Below are positions 29,402-29,450 of a stretch of DNA of 29,450 nt, piece by piece. The notes beneath the pieces were generated by a model. It did no database searches. It was not told where the DNA came from and worked only from the letters and a program-made list of their open reading frames with translations. The first letter of the stretch is position 1. Each line of letters begins with the position of its first letter. The stretch is from positions 1 to 29,450 of the IMG/VR virus record IMGVR_UViG_3300007777_000032. One strand, written 5' to 3'. This stretch comes from a virus. Both the position numbers and the translations under genes were made by a program.

Positions 29402-29450
29402 GTTACCTTTTTTATCGTTTGTTACCTTTTTTATCGTTTGTTACCTTTTT
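29402..29450. repeat. Tandem 19-base repeats containing GTTACC boxes
   Basis: GTTACCTTTTTTATCGTTT occurs at 29402-29420 and 29421-29439, with a truncated third copy running off the window at 29450. The boxes match those in the 14679-15113 locus, but here they lie in the leader of a gene, with AAGGTAAC on the transcribed strand. Confidence 0.9.

Noticed and set aside
1-29450. Lysogeny genes or attachment site
   Set aside because: No integrase, repressor, excisionase or tRNA was seen, so temperate lifestyle is neither shown nor excluded.

Overview
The window is part of the genome of a tailed double-stranded DNA phage or prophage. Its module order is small genes, terminase, portal, head morphogenesis, scaffold, capsid, connector, tail tube, tail assembly chaperone, tape measure, tail tip and fibres, then lysis. 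There is a long tape-measure gene and no sheath or baseplate genes, which points to a siphovirus with a long non-contractile tail of roughly 140 nm (958-residue tape measure at about 0.15 nm per residue). Every supported gene lies on the minus strand, so transcription runs from high to low coordinates. The DNA is AT-rich, ribosome binding sites are AGGAG-like, and promoters match host sigma70 consensus closely. A T4-type lysozyme plus holins suggests a Gram-negative host. A chitin-binding-like module in the tail tip fits an aquatic gammaproteobacterium, but that is only a guess. No integrase, repressor or replication genes are visible, so lifestyle cannot be judged.

Layout in transcription order. 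29383-27400 holds unknown small genes, three very small membrane-protein candidates and a PD-(D/E)xK (VRR-NUC-like) nuclease. 27355-25626 encodes small and large terminase. 25610-21018 encodes portal, gp10-like protein, MuF-like minor head protein, scaffold and major capsid protein. 20911-18770 holds connector and completion genes, a 42-residue Lys/Ala-rich peptide and the tail tube. 18684-17996 is the tail chaperone with a programmed -1 frameshift on A8. 17990-15114 is the tape measure. 15113-14679 is a 435-base noncoding, repeat-rich locus. 14678-9567 encodes three tail-tip proteins, two carrying beta-propeller insertions and one a chitin-binding-like insertion. 9522-5213 holds fibre or Ig-like structural proteins plus a secreted 8-cysteine protein and two small genes of 47 and 56 residues. 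5213-3604 is the lysis module. 3366-183 is a set of acidic unknown genes ending in a metallophosphoesterase, and one more gene runs off the left edge.

Regulation is unusually legible. More than ten near-consensus TTGACA-N17-TATAAT promoters punctuate the late region, often inside the 3' end of the preceding gene, and most late-region copies share a TATAATTCG-like core. Strong intrinsic terminators sit before and after the capsid gene and after the tail tube gene, making the capsid its own transcription unit. Several promoters are followed at about +1 by a short hairpin. Many genes are joined by one-base TAATG or ATGA overlaps, indicating translational coupling. The left module uses a different promoter type: TTAATGTTA boxes upstream of ATGTTA-N17-TATACT or TATCAT, duplicated with its leader upstream of two genes.

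The least explained items are the GTTAC-box and 20-base-repeat locus at 14679-15113, the duplicated left-hand leaders, the secreted cysteine-rich protein inside the tail operon, and the small membrane-protein cluster near the right edge.
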